DNA of 64,000 nucleotides from a virus. Location: the IMG/VR virus record IMGVR_UViG_3300025880_000014, positions 1 through 64,000 of that record; one strand, written 5' to 3'. The notes under the pieces were generated by a model. That model was not told the origin of the DNA. It did no database searches and was given only the letters and a program-made list of their open reading frames with translations. The position numbers and the translations under genes are program-made. Within the stretch, counting starts at the first letter, position 1. Each line of letters opens with the position of its first letter. Below, piece by piece: positions 19,936 to 27,987 of the stretch.

Positions 19936-20166
19936 CTATCTTTCTAGAATCACAAAATCACCGAACGCATCATCAAAAACTTGAATTAGATTTTCATAAT
20001 CTCCACTTTGCATTTGTTTCAGTAGATCTTCATATGGCTTATCTAGGTCTTGTGAAAACTTTTTAGCATATGCAAGTAATGAAAACGCATTGCCGTCCGG
20101 TCCAGTTAAATCAATAATGATAGGTCCTCCTTGGTGTTTATGTATTTTCTTTCTAATCATCTCCAA
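19936..20166 (-). CDS. Small conserved phage protein of unknown function
   Basis: The product has 76 residues, with GGPIIIDLTGPDGNAFSLLA near the N-terminus and a C-terminal acidic segment SGDYENLIQVFDDAFGDFV. This arrangement recurs in hypothetical proteins of many T4-like phages, but no function is known to me. The gene overlaps the end of the 115-residue gene by 14 nt and belongs to the operon served by the promoter at 20758-20789. Confidence 0.75.
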   Translation of the reverse strand: MEMIRKKIHKHQGGPIIIDLTGPDGNAFSLLAYAKKFSQDLDKPYEDLLKQMQSGDYENLIQVFDDAFGDFVILER

Positions 20167-20500
20167 GTAAATTAGTTGCTATAATAAAATTAGAAATCTC
20201 ATCTTCAGTTATATTATCTATCAATGGGAATATTTCATCAATATCTTCACGGCCTACCCATCCAATAACATCATCATTAATTCCCGGCTTTACTAGTTTA
20301 GTAAAAAAAGGTATATTATCTTTATGTAATATTGCAATCTCAAAAGAAGAATGTTCTTTTTCAGAATTTAAATCTTCTCTTGGCGTACAGTATGCTGTTT
20401 TACCAGCAGCAACACTCAATATTAATCCGTTATCGAAGTGATGTGTTGCGTTTATTCCTCCCCATCCTAATTTTCTAAATTTTAATTCTTTAAATTTCAT
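20153..20500 (-). CDS. Hypothetical protein
   Basis: The product has 115 residues and starts MKFKELKFRKLGWGGINATH. Mixed alpha/beta composition is seen, with no recognisable motif. The segment HHFDNGLILSVAAGKTAYCT suggests a small beta domain, and the acidic C-terminal half looks helical. The gene lies 11 nt downstream of the 73-residue gene, and the gene after it starts within its last codons, consistent with translational coupling. Confidence 0.7.
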   Translation of the reverse strand: MKFKELKFRKLGWGGINATHHFDNGLILSVAAGKTAYCTPREDLNSEKEHSSFEIAILHKDNIPFFTKLVKPGINDDVIGWVGREDIDEIFPLIDNITEDEISNFIIATNLLGDD

Positions 20501-20511
20501 GTTTTAATTTT

Positions 20512-20733
20512 TTAAAGTTCAAAGTTTTCTTGAAGTTCTTTGATTAATTTTTTGATCTCACTCTTATTAAGGGTGATATGTGTGAAGAAGTCTTCTTGTG
20601 CTCTCATTGTTAATTGGAGTTTCATACCTTCTTTACCTCCACTGAATCTTGTCAATGACATTTCAGTGTTTTCCATTTCGTTTGTCTTTTGACTGTGAAA
20701 TTGACCTTTAAGTGATTTTAGTTCGGTTGACAT
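20512..20733 (-). CDS. Small hypothetical protein, first gene of a short operon
   Basis: The product has 73 residues from the ATG at 20733 (MSTELKSLKGQFHSQKTNEM). A longer frame with a GTG start at 20769 is possible, but that codon lies inside the promoter element at 20758-20789, so the internal ATG, 24 nt past that element, is preferred. Sequence is Lys/Glu-rich (FFTHITLNKSEIKKLIKEL), probably one beta hairpin and one helix. No known family. It is the first gene after the S1-gene terminator. Confidence 0.7.
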   Translation of the reverse strand: MSTELKSLKGQFHSQKTNEMENTEMSLTRFSGGKEGMKLQLTMRAQEDFFTHITLNKSEIKKLIKELQENFEL

Positions 20734-20757
20734 ATCTATTACGTTTTTAATTATAAT

Positions 20758-20789
20758 TAAATATAACACTTTTTATTGATATAAAAAAA
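20758..20789 (-). promoter_or_regulatory. Promoter-like element, copy A
   Basis: Read on the minus strand: seven T, then ATATCA, ten variable bases, then TTATATTTA. The same 13+10+9 arrangement occurs at 38003-38034 and 41951-41982. TATATTTA fits the Bacteroidetes -7 consensus (TAnnTTTG) except for the last base. It lies 24 nt upstream of an ATG and just downstream of a terminator. Confidence 0.7.
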
Positions 20790-20810
20790 CTTTTGGGCAA
20801 TTATTTTGTA

Positions 20811-20829
20811 ATTTATAATGATTATAAAT
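20811..20829. promoter_or_regulatory. Perfect 9-bp palindrome (operator-like)
   Basis: ATTTATAAT-G-ATTATAAAT is a perfect inverted repeat with a 1-bp centre, 21 bp upstream of promoter element A. The following three bases (AAG) are also shared with the near-identical copy at 38066-38087. It may bind a dimeric regulator. It also overlaps the tail of the S1-gene terminator. Confidence 0.5.
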
Positions 20830-20832
20830 AAG

Positions 20833-20863
20833 AAAGGCCCAAACATAAAATGAATGGGCCTTT
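20833..20863 (-). terminator. Intrinsic terminator after the S1-like gene
   Basis: On the minus strand AAAGGCCCA pairs with TGGGCCTTT (9 bp, 13-nt loop), followed by a T-rich stretch (CTTATTTAT). It lies 23 nt beyond the stop codon of the S1-like gene. Confidence 0.75.
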
Positions 20864-20885
20864 AGTTTATAAAAATAAAGTCGTC

Positions 20886-22154
20886 TTAGATTTTCAAGAA
20901 AATCTTTCTAGAGTCTGGATCGATTCTAGTAACCTGTACTGTGATATTATCTCCAGGTTTAATAGTTTCTAAATCTATAACATCTTCAATTTCTGAAATA
21001 TGTAATAGCCCAGCAACTCCTTTTTCAATGTCTACAAAGATACCATAGTCTTTTACTGCTCGAACTGTTCCAACAATTTCACTTGGTGTTTTGATTCTAT
21101 CAGTAATACCATCCCATAAGTCAACAACTGGTTTAGCATCAATCTGAGTTAAGATAATCTTTTCGTTAGATACTACTTCTTTAATCTTAAAGTTAATATC
21201 ATCTCCTGGTTTGATTTCTCTAGCTCGGTGTGCTTTTAATAGTTCAGGAGTTAGATCATTTACGTGAATCATTCCAGTTAAACATTCATCAAACTCTACA
21301 AATACTCCGTATTTTGCAGAACCTGTAACTTTACCAGTAAGATCTTGTGTTAGATTTTCCTTTAGTGCTTCAATTTTAGAAGGAATCATTGCTTTTAAGT
21401 ATTCTCTGTGAGATACTACAATAGTTCCTCTTTTTTCTGAAAAACTAACTGGCACAACATACATATTCCCGCCTACAATAGATTCAAAATCCGCTAATTT
21501 GTTGATTCCAGCTAAAGAGCCTGGCATGAAACAATCAACCCCCTGTACAGTAACGATGTAACCTCCGCCTGGTATCATTTGAGAAACTGTCCCCATATAA
21601 CCAGTGTTACCTTCGTCAATTGAAGCCATGATTTCTTTAACTACCGCTGATTTAATACCTGCACTAATAGATCCTAATACAAATCCTCGGCCTCCGCCCA
21701 TCTGAGTAACTTGAATTTTAACCTCAGCATCTGGTACAAATAATTCTCTAACGCTTGCTTCTTCTTTTAGTACATTAACATATACATTTTCACGATATCC
21801 AATATCGACTGATACCCATTCTTGATTTATACTATAAATAGTACCTGCATATATTTCACCAACCTCAACTTTCATCTGAGCTGGTTTAGATGCTTCATAT
21901 CCGTTAAGTAAATCTACGAAATCTTGTGCGTATGGTTCATGTGAGTATACATTAAACCTACCTGTGTTTTTAAGGCTTTTATTTATCTTTCTAGATCTAG
22001 AAGGACAATCTGCCTCATGTGCATCCCAATCAAATTTTTCAACTGGAACATTAGCATTTTTTAAATATGCTAATTTGTCTTTTTGTTTTGTTTCTTGAGC
22101 TACTGGTTCTTCTTTAGCCAGCCTTACTCTTTTTGTTTTAACGTCTGTGGACAT
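20886..22154 (-). CDS. S1-domain RNA-binding protein (ribosomal protein S1-like)
   Basis: The product has 422 residues with four S1-type OB domains at about residues 96-165, 178-254, 266-340 and 355-422. The last two are the clearest (GKVTGSAKYGVFVEFDECLT; GTVRAVKDYGIFVDIEKGVA followed by GLLHISEIED). The N-terminal 95 residues are charged and lack a recognisable fold. Ribosomal S1 binds mRNA 5' regions and helps initiation; bacterial S1 has four to six repeats. The gene stands alone between tail genes, with its own terminator. Inference: it steers ribosomes to phage mRNAs or protects RNA. The alternative of a general RNA-binding or PNPase-like partner cannot be excluded. Confidence 0.88.
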   Translation of the reverse strand: MSTDVKTKRVRLAKEEPVAQETKQKDKLAYLKNANVPVEKFDWDAHEADCPSRSRKINKSLKNTGRFNVYSHEPYAQDFVDLLNGYEASKPAQMKVEVGEIYAGTIYSINQEWVSVDIGYRENVYVNVLKEEASVRELFVPDAEVKIQVTQMGGGRGFVLGSISAGIKSAVVKEIMASIDEGNTGYMGTVSQMIPGGGYIVTVQGVDCFMPGSLAGINKLADFESIVGGNMYVVPVSFSEKRGTIVVSHREYLKAMIPSKIEALKENLTQDLTGKVTGSAKYGVFVEFDECLTGMIHVNDLTPELLKAHRAREIKPGDDINFKIKEVVSNEKIILTQIDAKPVVDLWDGITDRIKTPSEIVGTVRAVKDYGIFVDIEKGVAGLLHISEIEDVIDLETIKPGDNITVQVTRIDPDSRKIFLKI

Positions 22155-22212
22155 TCTTTTTTTAATTTAAATTGTTAATAGTGAATAAATAATTATAGTT
22201 TATATATACTTT

Positions 22213-24039
22213 TTAAAACGCAACTGGCATGAAACCAATCATAGGGATTGGACCACCCGGCGTTGAAATTCCTCCCAAGTATAAAAATTTTAATTGTAAT
22301 AGGTGTTTAGCACATGCGGCAGCAACCGCAGTTGCAACTAATTTTGCGGCGACTGGTGTTGATGCCTGTACCTCAAAAAACTTACCATTGTTCCATGCTC
22401 TTCTTAAATCATTTGCTAACATTGATTTACTACCGTAATATATTGGAGCAAACGTGCCACCTAAAGGAGCAGTTATATTACACGGAGGTATTGGCGGTGT
22501 TTTTTTAAATGGTTGTAAAGCGGCTGATTGCCAATATTTAATAATAGCACCTGCCATTATTTCATACGGATCTTCTCCTTCTTCCTCAATCTCTTGTTTG
22601 TTTATCTCCTCTAAATATCTAGCCCATTTTTTCTGAGTTTCCCACCATCTCTTTCTTTCCTTTTTGTATAGCGCTACTTTATTACGATTTCTTGCAAAGA
22701 TCTGTGCAATATTGTTATATGCGGAGTTATATTTATCTATTGACGGAACATATGTAAATGTTGTTATCAATTTTATTTTTATATCTTCCGGGATGTCATC
22801 AGGCCTTTGCTCATGATCTTCTTGAAATATATATTGATTAATAGAATCATCCGCTGGTATAGGTGGGATAATATTATTTTTAGTTAGAGCATGTGCAACA
22901 TTACCTCTTTTTATTATTGCGCCTCTTTCCGCTTTTTCAGCAGCTCTCCACTTTGATTCTATTTCTTTTATTCTATCATATACTTCTCGGCTCAATGAAG
23001 TACTTTGGCCTAATCTATTACTATTTAAAGTATCTACCCATTGTTTAAAATCATAAGTACCATCATTACTTAAAAGTATTCTATTTGCAAGTGCATCTAT
23101 TTTCTCTTCTTTAGTTAAATCAGGGACTGTGTTTCTAACTGGTTTAGTAATACTTTCTGGATAATCAGCAGCGTCTCCTTGTAGTTTAGTATCAATATCG
23201 CTTAACTTTTCTAAAACCCCTCCATCACCTATAGTTATTGATTTAGTTCTATTAATTTTTTTTATTGAAGTTTCTCCAGATAGATCTAATATTTCTTTAA
23301 AAGAATATGTATATTTACCTGGCTCCTGTGGAACATTTAACGATGTGAAAGCCTCAGCTCCAACGCCAGCCCCGCTTCCTGAACCTGCCGAAAGTCCTCC
23401 CGATCCAACACTCCCTATTGTTAATAAAGGTTGTTCGATTTCGTTTATGGTATATCTTATCTTAAAAGATTGTTCAGGGTTAAATTTTTTAATGATAAAC
23501 CTGACAACATAATTATGAGTTTGTGAATTTATATCTGAACTTGCTTTAGTAACTACACTAAAATCTATATCCCCATCATTTGTAGTGTCATTTGGGTCCT
23601 CCTCTGGATATGGAACCGGACATGTTGATTTATATAATGGATAAAAGTTAAACTTCTGTAGAGTGTCTGTGTTCTCTAGGGTCCATTTTTCGATCTCGCA
23701 ATGTGCGTCGAATGTTAAATCGGCTTCTGGTAATATTTCTGTAATAGACTGATACTGTGATAAAGATTTTCTGTCTTCTAGTGATGTAGTGTAATCAGTG
23801 TATAACTTTTTAAATGCTTTGTCAAATCCTGCCTCTAATACAGTCTTTATTCCTGCATTACTGTGTGTATTTCCAAATGGTGTTTGTGCAGTTGCAACAG
23901 CGTTAACGTATTCATCAGCAAGAAACTTTGCAAAGTCTCCAATTCCTGGAGTATCTGGGGGTAATCCCATACTCTTTGCACTTCTGCTTGCTAATTTTGC
24001 AGATACATTATTAATAAATAAAGGCCATTTTGCCGGCAT
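22213..24039 (-). CDS. Virion structural protein (tail/baseplate region)
   Basis: This 608-residue protein has a helical N-terminal part with Ala/Lys-rich segments. A central beta region includes YVVRFIIKKFNPEQSFKIRY, followed by a Gly/Ser-rich linker (GSVGSGGLSAGSGSGAG). A long charged helical segment spans about residues 370-500 (KKERKRWWETQKKWARYLEE), and the C-terminus is hydrophobic and Gly/Pro-rich (PVAAKLVATAVAAACAKHLL and onward). The gene follows the spike-like gene by 28 nt. Its length and place fit a tail-tip or baseplate component. The C-terminal hydrophobic stretch could contact the membrane during injection. No family recognised. Confidence 0.7.
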   Translation of the reverse strand: MPAKWPLFINNVSAKLASRSAKSMGLPPDTPGIGDFAKFLADEYVNAVATAQTPFGNTHSNAGIKTVLEAGFDKAFKKLYTDYTTSLEDRKSLSQYQSITEILPEADLTFDAHCEIEKWTLENTDTLQKFNFYPLYKSTCPVPYPEEDPNDTTNDGDIDFSVVTKASSDINSQTHNYVVRFIIKKFNPEQSFKIRYTINEIEQPLLTIGSVGSGGLSAGSGSGAGVGAEAFTSLNVPQEPGKYTYSFKEILDLSGETSIKKINRTKSITIGDGGVLEKLSDIDTKLQGDAADYPESITKPVRNTVPDLTKEEKIDALANRILLSNDGTYDFKQWVDTLNSNRLGQSTSLSREVYDRIKEIESKWRAAEKAERGAIIKRGNVAHALTKNNIIPPIPADDSINQYIFQEDHEQRPDDIPEDIKIKLITTFTYVPSIDKYNSAYNNIAQIFARNRNKVALYKKERKRWWETQKKWARYLEEINKQEIEEEGEDPYEIMAGAIIKYWQSAALQPFKKTPPIPPCNITAPLGGTFAPIYYGSKSMLANDLRRAWNNGKFFEVQASTPVAAKLVATAVAAACAKHLLQLKFLYLGGISTPGGPIPMIGFMPVAF

Positions 24040-24067
24040 GATTATATTGTTTTATAGACTATATATC

Positions 24068-24787
24068 TTATTTACCTGTCTGTTGATATTTGATGTGATC
24101 CCTTTTTAACTCGTTAACAATGTATGGTGTCGGAAATAATGGAGGCCCAGTAGGCCCTGTCCCCGTTGGGTGAAAGTGTCGATTGTAATCATCTAGTAAT
24201 TTGTTTAACCATTTCTCTAAAGAAACTCCTCGAACGGCTGGTTCGCTTTCGTCTGCTCCGCCTTCTCCAGTGTTGCTTAAGAATATATCACCAGAATCTA
24301 AAAATATTTTTTGATCGGTTGAGATCTTAATAATACCTTCTTCGTCTATTTGAATTAGCGGACGCTCTTTGGCTCCAGATCCTCTTGTGATTACCAACCC
24401 ATCTTCAGGAGAATGATAAATCCTAACATTACGTTCAGCGTCATACACTAAACTGACAACATCATGTGCTGCCCCTGAAGGATCTAATATATCTTCTTTT
24501 AATTCTTTGTTTTGATTGATTTGAAACCAATATTCAGGGTGATATATGTTACCGTTATCAAAACGAACTGCTACAATATCTCCAATTCTCGGAACATGGT
24601 GAGAACCAACTAAGTCCCTATTCATAGGGGTTGCCCATGGGATAGATTCAGTTTCTAATAAGTCGAACTTACCATAAACTTTAACTCGGCATCTACTTAA
24701 ATTTGAAGGATCTACATTATCAACTACCTCACCTAACCAGTGAGTTTCTCTAATATTATCTTTTTCTAATTCCTTGTCTCTTGCCAT
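24068..24787 (-). CDS. Baseplate spike / hub protein with gp5-type OB domain
   Basis: The product has 239 residues. The N-terminal ~90 residues have the hallmarks of the T4 gp5/VgrG OB-fold domain: THWLGEVVDNVDPSNLSRCR, VKVYGKFD, IPWATPM, and HVPRIGDIVAVRFDNGN. The middle (IQIDEEGIIKISTDQKIFLD) looks like the start of a beta-helical spike. The C-terminus (FHPTGTGPTGPPLFP) is typical of Gp5/Gp45-like ends. No lysozyme domain is present, unlike T4 gp5. It starts right at the end of the 393-residue gene (1-nt overlap). Likely role: the central membrane-piercing baseplate hub. Confidence 0.85.
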   Translation of the reverse strand: MARDKELEKDNIRETHWLGEVVDNVDPSNLSRCRVKVYGKFDLLETESIPWATPMNRDLVGSHHVPRIGDIVAVRFDNGNIYHPEYWFQINQNKELKEDILDPSGAAHDVVSLVYDAERNVRIYHSPEDGLVITRGSGAKERPLIQIDEEGIIKISTDQKIFLDSGDIFLSNTGEGGADESEPAVRGVSLEKWLNKLLDDYNRHFHPTGTGPTGPPLFPTPYIVNELKRDHIKYQQTGK

Positions 24788-25968
24788 TATTCATATATAT
24801 TACCAAGTGATTTTGCCGCTGCTGTGTTTAGCGCATCACCTATTGTTTGACCTTGATCTACTAAACCATGTACGTTATCCGCAATTGCGGTTTGTACGTT
24901 ATTTGCGTTTACTTTAGGATTTGCTATATTATCAACACCTTGTACAAAATCCTTGTATAAATTGTCAACAACAGCGTTTACCCTACCTATTGTAGCGTTT
25001 CTTGCTTGTTGCTTTAGTTCATTAACCTTATTGATTGATGCATTTTTTAAATCTCCAACTGCTCTATCTGCAAATGCGGTTCCTTTTTGTACGGCTTGAT
25101 CTTTTAACCAATCTCCGACACTATTAATTTCTTTATTTTCAGAATCAGGTGCCGGCGATAAATCGTCTGTATTATAAGTAGATTCTACAATACCATTCAA
25201 TACTCTAGCTTCCATATCATATAGTGCTTCATATCTTATTGATATTTCGCCAGTTGCGGCTTCAGATGTTGTTTTCTGTAAATCTGCAAATAGTGTTGTT
25301 CCTGATTTTAAATCAAATTCACAGAACTTAAGAGCAAACATAAAGTAAGGTTTTGCACCTGTGCCTGAAATTCCGGCATTTGCATTTTTTACACCAACTT
25401 TAGGTTTAAAGTTATCTGGGAATCCTCCTAGATCAGCTCCGCTTAATGAAGGCGAAGACATGTTTTTAATAGATCTAACTTCAGTGACATAAATATACAT
25501 TCTAAATTTTCTTAAGTTAGTCGGTAAAACGTATGACCATTTTCTTTCATCGAAAACAGCCTTTCTATATAAGTGCATTAAACCAGATATTGTCAGGTTA
25601 ATTGACTCTAAAGTTCCTATAGTTATTGTAGAATCATCCCCTCCAAGATAAGGATTTAACGGATCATATTGCTGTATTTTTTCTAAGCCTGCTAAACTTT
25701 GCCAGAACCAAGGCATTTCGTTATTAATAAGCTTTAAAGCTTTTTTAAAGTTTTGAAGTGCTTCTAGTTTTTCTCCGTAATATTCAGAAGTTTCACCATC
25801 AGCTGCTAATTTTTTTAAAAAATCCTCGGCAGGCTGAGATAATAAGGGTGAATTGGCAGCGTCCGCAAAGTCAAACAACATAAGGAACGACATATAAGTC
25901 GGGTCTTGGTATTGTTGACTGGCTCTTTTACCTTTTCTAAAATCTGATATTTTCTTGAAATCTGACAT
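24787..25968 (-). CDS. Tail-tube/baseplate junction protein (gp48/gp54-type, tentative)
   Basis: The product has 393 residues. The middle contains a tube-like beta segment (YVLPTNLRKFRMYIYVTEVR; PYFMFALKFCEFDLKSGTTL; EISIRYEALYDMEARVLNGI) of the kind seen in proteins at the tube-baseplate interface. A C-terminal Ala/Asn/Val-rich helical tail (about residues 280-393) resembles membrane-active or chaperone-like tails. It is directly upstream of the gp5-like gene and downstream of the hub-like gene. A role as tube-initiation or baseplate-cap protein is inferred from context. Confidence 0.6.
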   Translation of the reverse strand: MSDFKKISDFRKGKRASQQYQDPTYMSFLMLFDFADAANSPLLSQPAEDFLKKLAADGETSEYYGEKLEALQNFKKALKLINNEMPWFWQSLAGLEKIQQYDPLNPYLGGDDSTITIGTLESINLTISGLMHLYRKAVFDERKWSYVLPTNLRKFRMYIYVTEVRSIKNMSSPSLSGADLGGFPDNFKPKVGVKNANAGISGTGAKPYFMFALKFCEFDLKSGTTLFADLQKTTSEAATGEISIRYEALYDMEARVLNGIVESTYNTDDLSPAPDSENKEINSVGDWLKDQAVQKGTAFADRAVGDLKNASINKVNELKQQARNATIGRVNAVVDNLYKDFVQGVDNIANPKVNANNVQTAIADNVHGLVDQGQTIGDALNTAAAKSLGNIYE

Positions 25969-25999
25969 ATAGTATTTATCTTGTTTTTGTAAGAGCCTT

Positions 26000-27493
26000 T
26001 TATTGTATATTGTTTATTCTACTCGGCCACTCTCTACGTAAAAGAGTTAAATGTTGTCTAATAGTACCTGCCTTATAAACATACTTAATAGCCCCAACAA
26101 TGTAAAATCCACTTAAGAATTCATCAACCACCGTTGAATAACCTGCAACGGCATCATCTGGGTCAGCTGCAGGTGCAGCATCAAATCCTAGTTCGTCTTT
26201 TGTTTTTTTCACAGCAGCATCTAGACCTATTTGATTTTGAGTTTCATGGAATATTGCCACCGGTATTCTTTGATATCTGTATATCGCAGGGTTCCATGTT
26301 TCTAGCTCCACCTCTAAAGTCATTTTATCTAACTCCTGTAGGTTTTGTTGATTGTGTATCCCGGCAAAGTTGTAATTTAAGTGTGTATTCGAAGTCTCAG
26401 GATCACTGTTTCTCCTACCTACATATTTATACTTTATTTCTTGTTTGTATCTCTCCTCATCCCTACGACCTTTCAGGGGCTCAACAATATCCTTTAGTTT
26501 ATCGGTTGTTAATGGCTCAATATCAAAGTTAACTAATCCTTCTTCAGAATCGTTTTCAAAGTACTGTAATACTCTTTTGTATCCATTTCTTTTAGCTATT
26601 GTGCCAGCATTATTTTTAAGAGAATACTTATCAATGTATAAATTCGTTCCCTGTAATTCGTTTTTAGTCGACAGGATTAAAGTAGACTCTATTTCATTGG
26701 TAGTATTGGTAGCGTCCGATCCTTTTGTATCGTTTAAGTCCGTGTCAAGGGCTAATAAGGCATCTTCAAAATCATCAGATGCATTTAACATTACATTTAA
26801 ATCAACATAAGTTAAATAATAAAAAGGATCAATGCAAAAAGTTTGGAAAGAATCATCATTAACATACGAGTGTTTTACTAAATCAGTCATAGTATCTAAA
26901 ATAGGTTCGAAAGTTGTAACGCAATTCATTTCATCATCAGTTGAATCTATATTAGATGCAAAACCTATTTTTAAATCGGTTGCTATTTTTTCTAAATGAT
27001 CCATTGTAGTTCCTTTGCCGTATGACTTACATTGTTCTGCATTCAGTCCAGGTATTTTTATTTCTCCGGTAAAAAAATACTTACCCCCACCAGATCCTCT
27101 GGCTACCCCGTTGACTGGCGGTGATTCAACATTAGTAATATCGAAATCTATTCTAATATCTTTGTAATCATTCTTAGGCCTTGCTGCTAATCTGACGGTG
27201 ATCACATCACCATCTCTTGGAAACGACTCCACGTTAAAATTAGATTCATTATCAATTATCCCTAACGCTATTGTTGGAACAACTCCTTCTAATGAAATTT
27301 CAAATGATTTTATATCTTCTCTACTAAATCTTTTTCCATTAATGATTATCAATGGATATTCAACCCCCATTTCTCGAGTACTGTTAGAATCTCCTGGATT
27401 ATCAGCATCAACTTCACCTTCTGATTTAAATTTATATTTATCCAGCTCTATTGTAGGTTCTAACCTGGTTAAAATTTTACCTTCTAATGCCAT
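26000..27493 (-). CDS. Baseplate hub protein (gp27 / late-control-D-like)
   Basis: The product has 497 residues. FEISLEGVVPTIALGIIDNE, followed by FPRDGDVITVRLAARPKN, matches the first barrel of gp27/gpD-type hub proteins, where short beta strands encode 'property, displacement and units' loops. GEIKIPGLNAEQCKSYGKGT, then helical TTMDHLEKIATDLKIGFASN, resembles the linker domain that measures tail length. The C-terminus has FYIVGAIKYVYKAGTIRQHL, also typical of the second barrel. It lies two genes upstream of the gp5-like spike, with which T4 gp27 forms the hub. The fit is good by pattern but not proven. Confidence 0.7.
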   Translation of the reverse strand: MALEGKILTRLEPTIELDKYKFKSEGEVDADNPGDSNSTREMGVEYPLIIINGKRFSREDIKSFEISLEGVVPTIALGIIDNESNFNVESFPRDGDVITVRLAARPKNDYKDIRIDFDITNVESPPVNGVARGSGGGKYFFTGEIKIPGLNAEQCKSYGKGTTMDHLEKIATDLKIGFASNIDSTDDEMNCVTTFEPILDTMTDLVKHSYVNDDSFQTFCIDPFYYLTYVDLNVMLNASDDFEDALLALDTDLNDTKGSDATNTTNEIESTLILSTKNELQGTNLYIDKYSLKNNAGTIAKRNGYKRVLQYFENDSEEGLVNFDIEPLTTDKLKDIVEPLKGRRDEERYKQEIKYKYVGRRNSDPETSNTHLNYNFAGIHNQQNLQELDKMTLEVELETWNPAIYRYQRIPVAIFHETQNQIGLDAAVKKTKDELGFDAAPAADPDDAVAGYSTVVDEFLSGFYIVGAIKYVYKAGTIRQHLTLLRREWPSRINNIQ

Positions 27494-27494
27494 T

Positions 27495-27986
27495 TTATAA
27501 TATTATAGTGTCTCCGTTAATATCAATATTCTTGTCTCCGTCCTTTAAGATGTTAGGTGGAAGGATCTGCTTTGATCCATTTTCTTTTTGAGCAGCTTTC
27601 TTTTTTAAGTATTCTGCTCGCTTAGCGTCCTTAATTGTTAATCTTTTAGAATTAACAAATTGATCTTTAATAGAATCTTCCTTAGTGTCTCCCTCTCCTT
27701 TAATTGTTTTCCAAGCTCTAAATACTATATCGCGAGATGGTATATTTAAAACGTCTCCTTCATTTATTGAAAACGGGTTTGAGATATTATTAAATTTTAA
27801 AATAAGTTCCGCGTAATCTGCAATATTAAAATATTTAATAGATATCATATCTATTCTACATATCTCTTCTGAGGATACCTCATGAACTGCAACTACAGGC
27901 GTGTTTTTCGGAAATAATACAACGGGTTCTGTTATTCTTAACTTACCGTCTTTTATTTTTTTATTTTGTATAGATTTAAAATTCAT
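27495..27986 (-). CDS. Baseplate wedge gp53-like protein with LysM-like segment
   Basis: The product has 163 residues. Residues 50-85 (SIKYFNIADYAELILKFNNI, then SNPFSINEGDVLNIPS) have the LysM-like pattern: aromatic start, central N-N-I-x-N and final G-D-V-L-x-I-P. T4 gp53 carries such a LysM-like fold in the baseplate wedge. The C-terminus (LPPNILKDGDKNIDINGDTI) resembles the ends of other phage gp53-type proteins. It is adjacent to the hub gene, with 1 nt between stop and start. LysM here is probably structural, not peptidoglycan-binding. Confidence 0.65.
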   Translation of the reverse strand: MNFKSIQNKKIKDGKLRITEPVVLFPKNTPVVAVHEVSSEEICRIDMISIKYFNIADYAELILKFNNISNPFSINEGDVLNIPSRDIVFRAWKTIKGEGDTKEDSIKDQFVNSKRLTIKDAKRAEYLKKKAAQKENGSKQILPPNILKDGDKNIDINGDTIIL

Positions 27987-27987
27987 A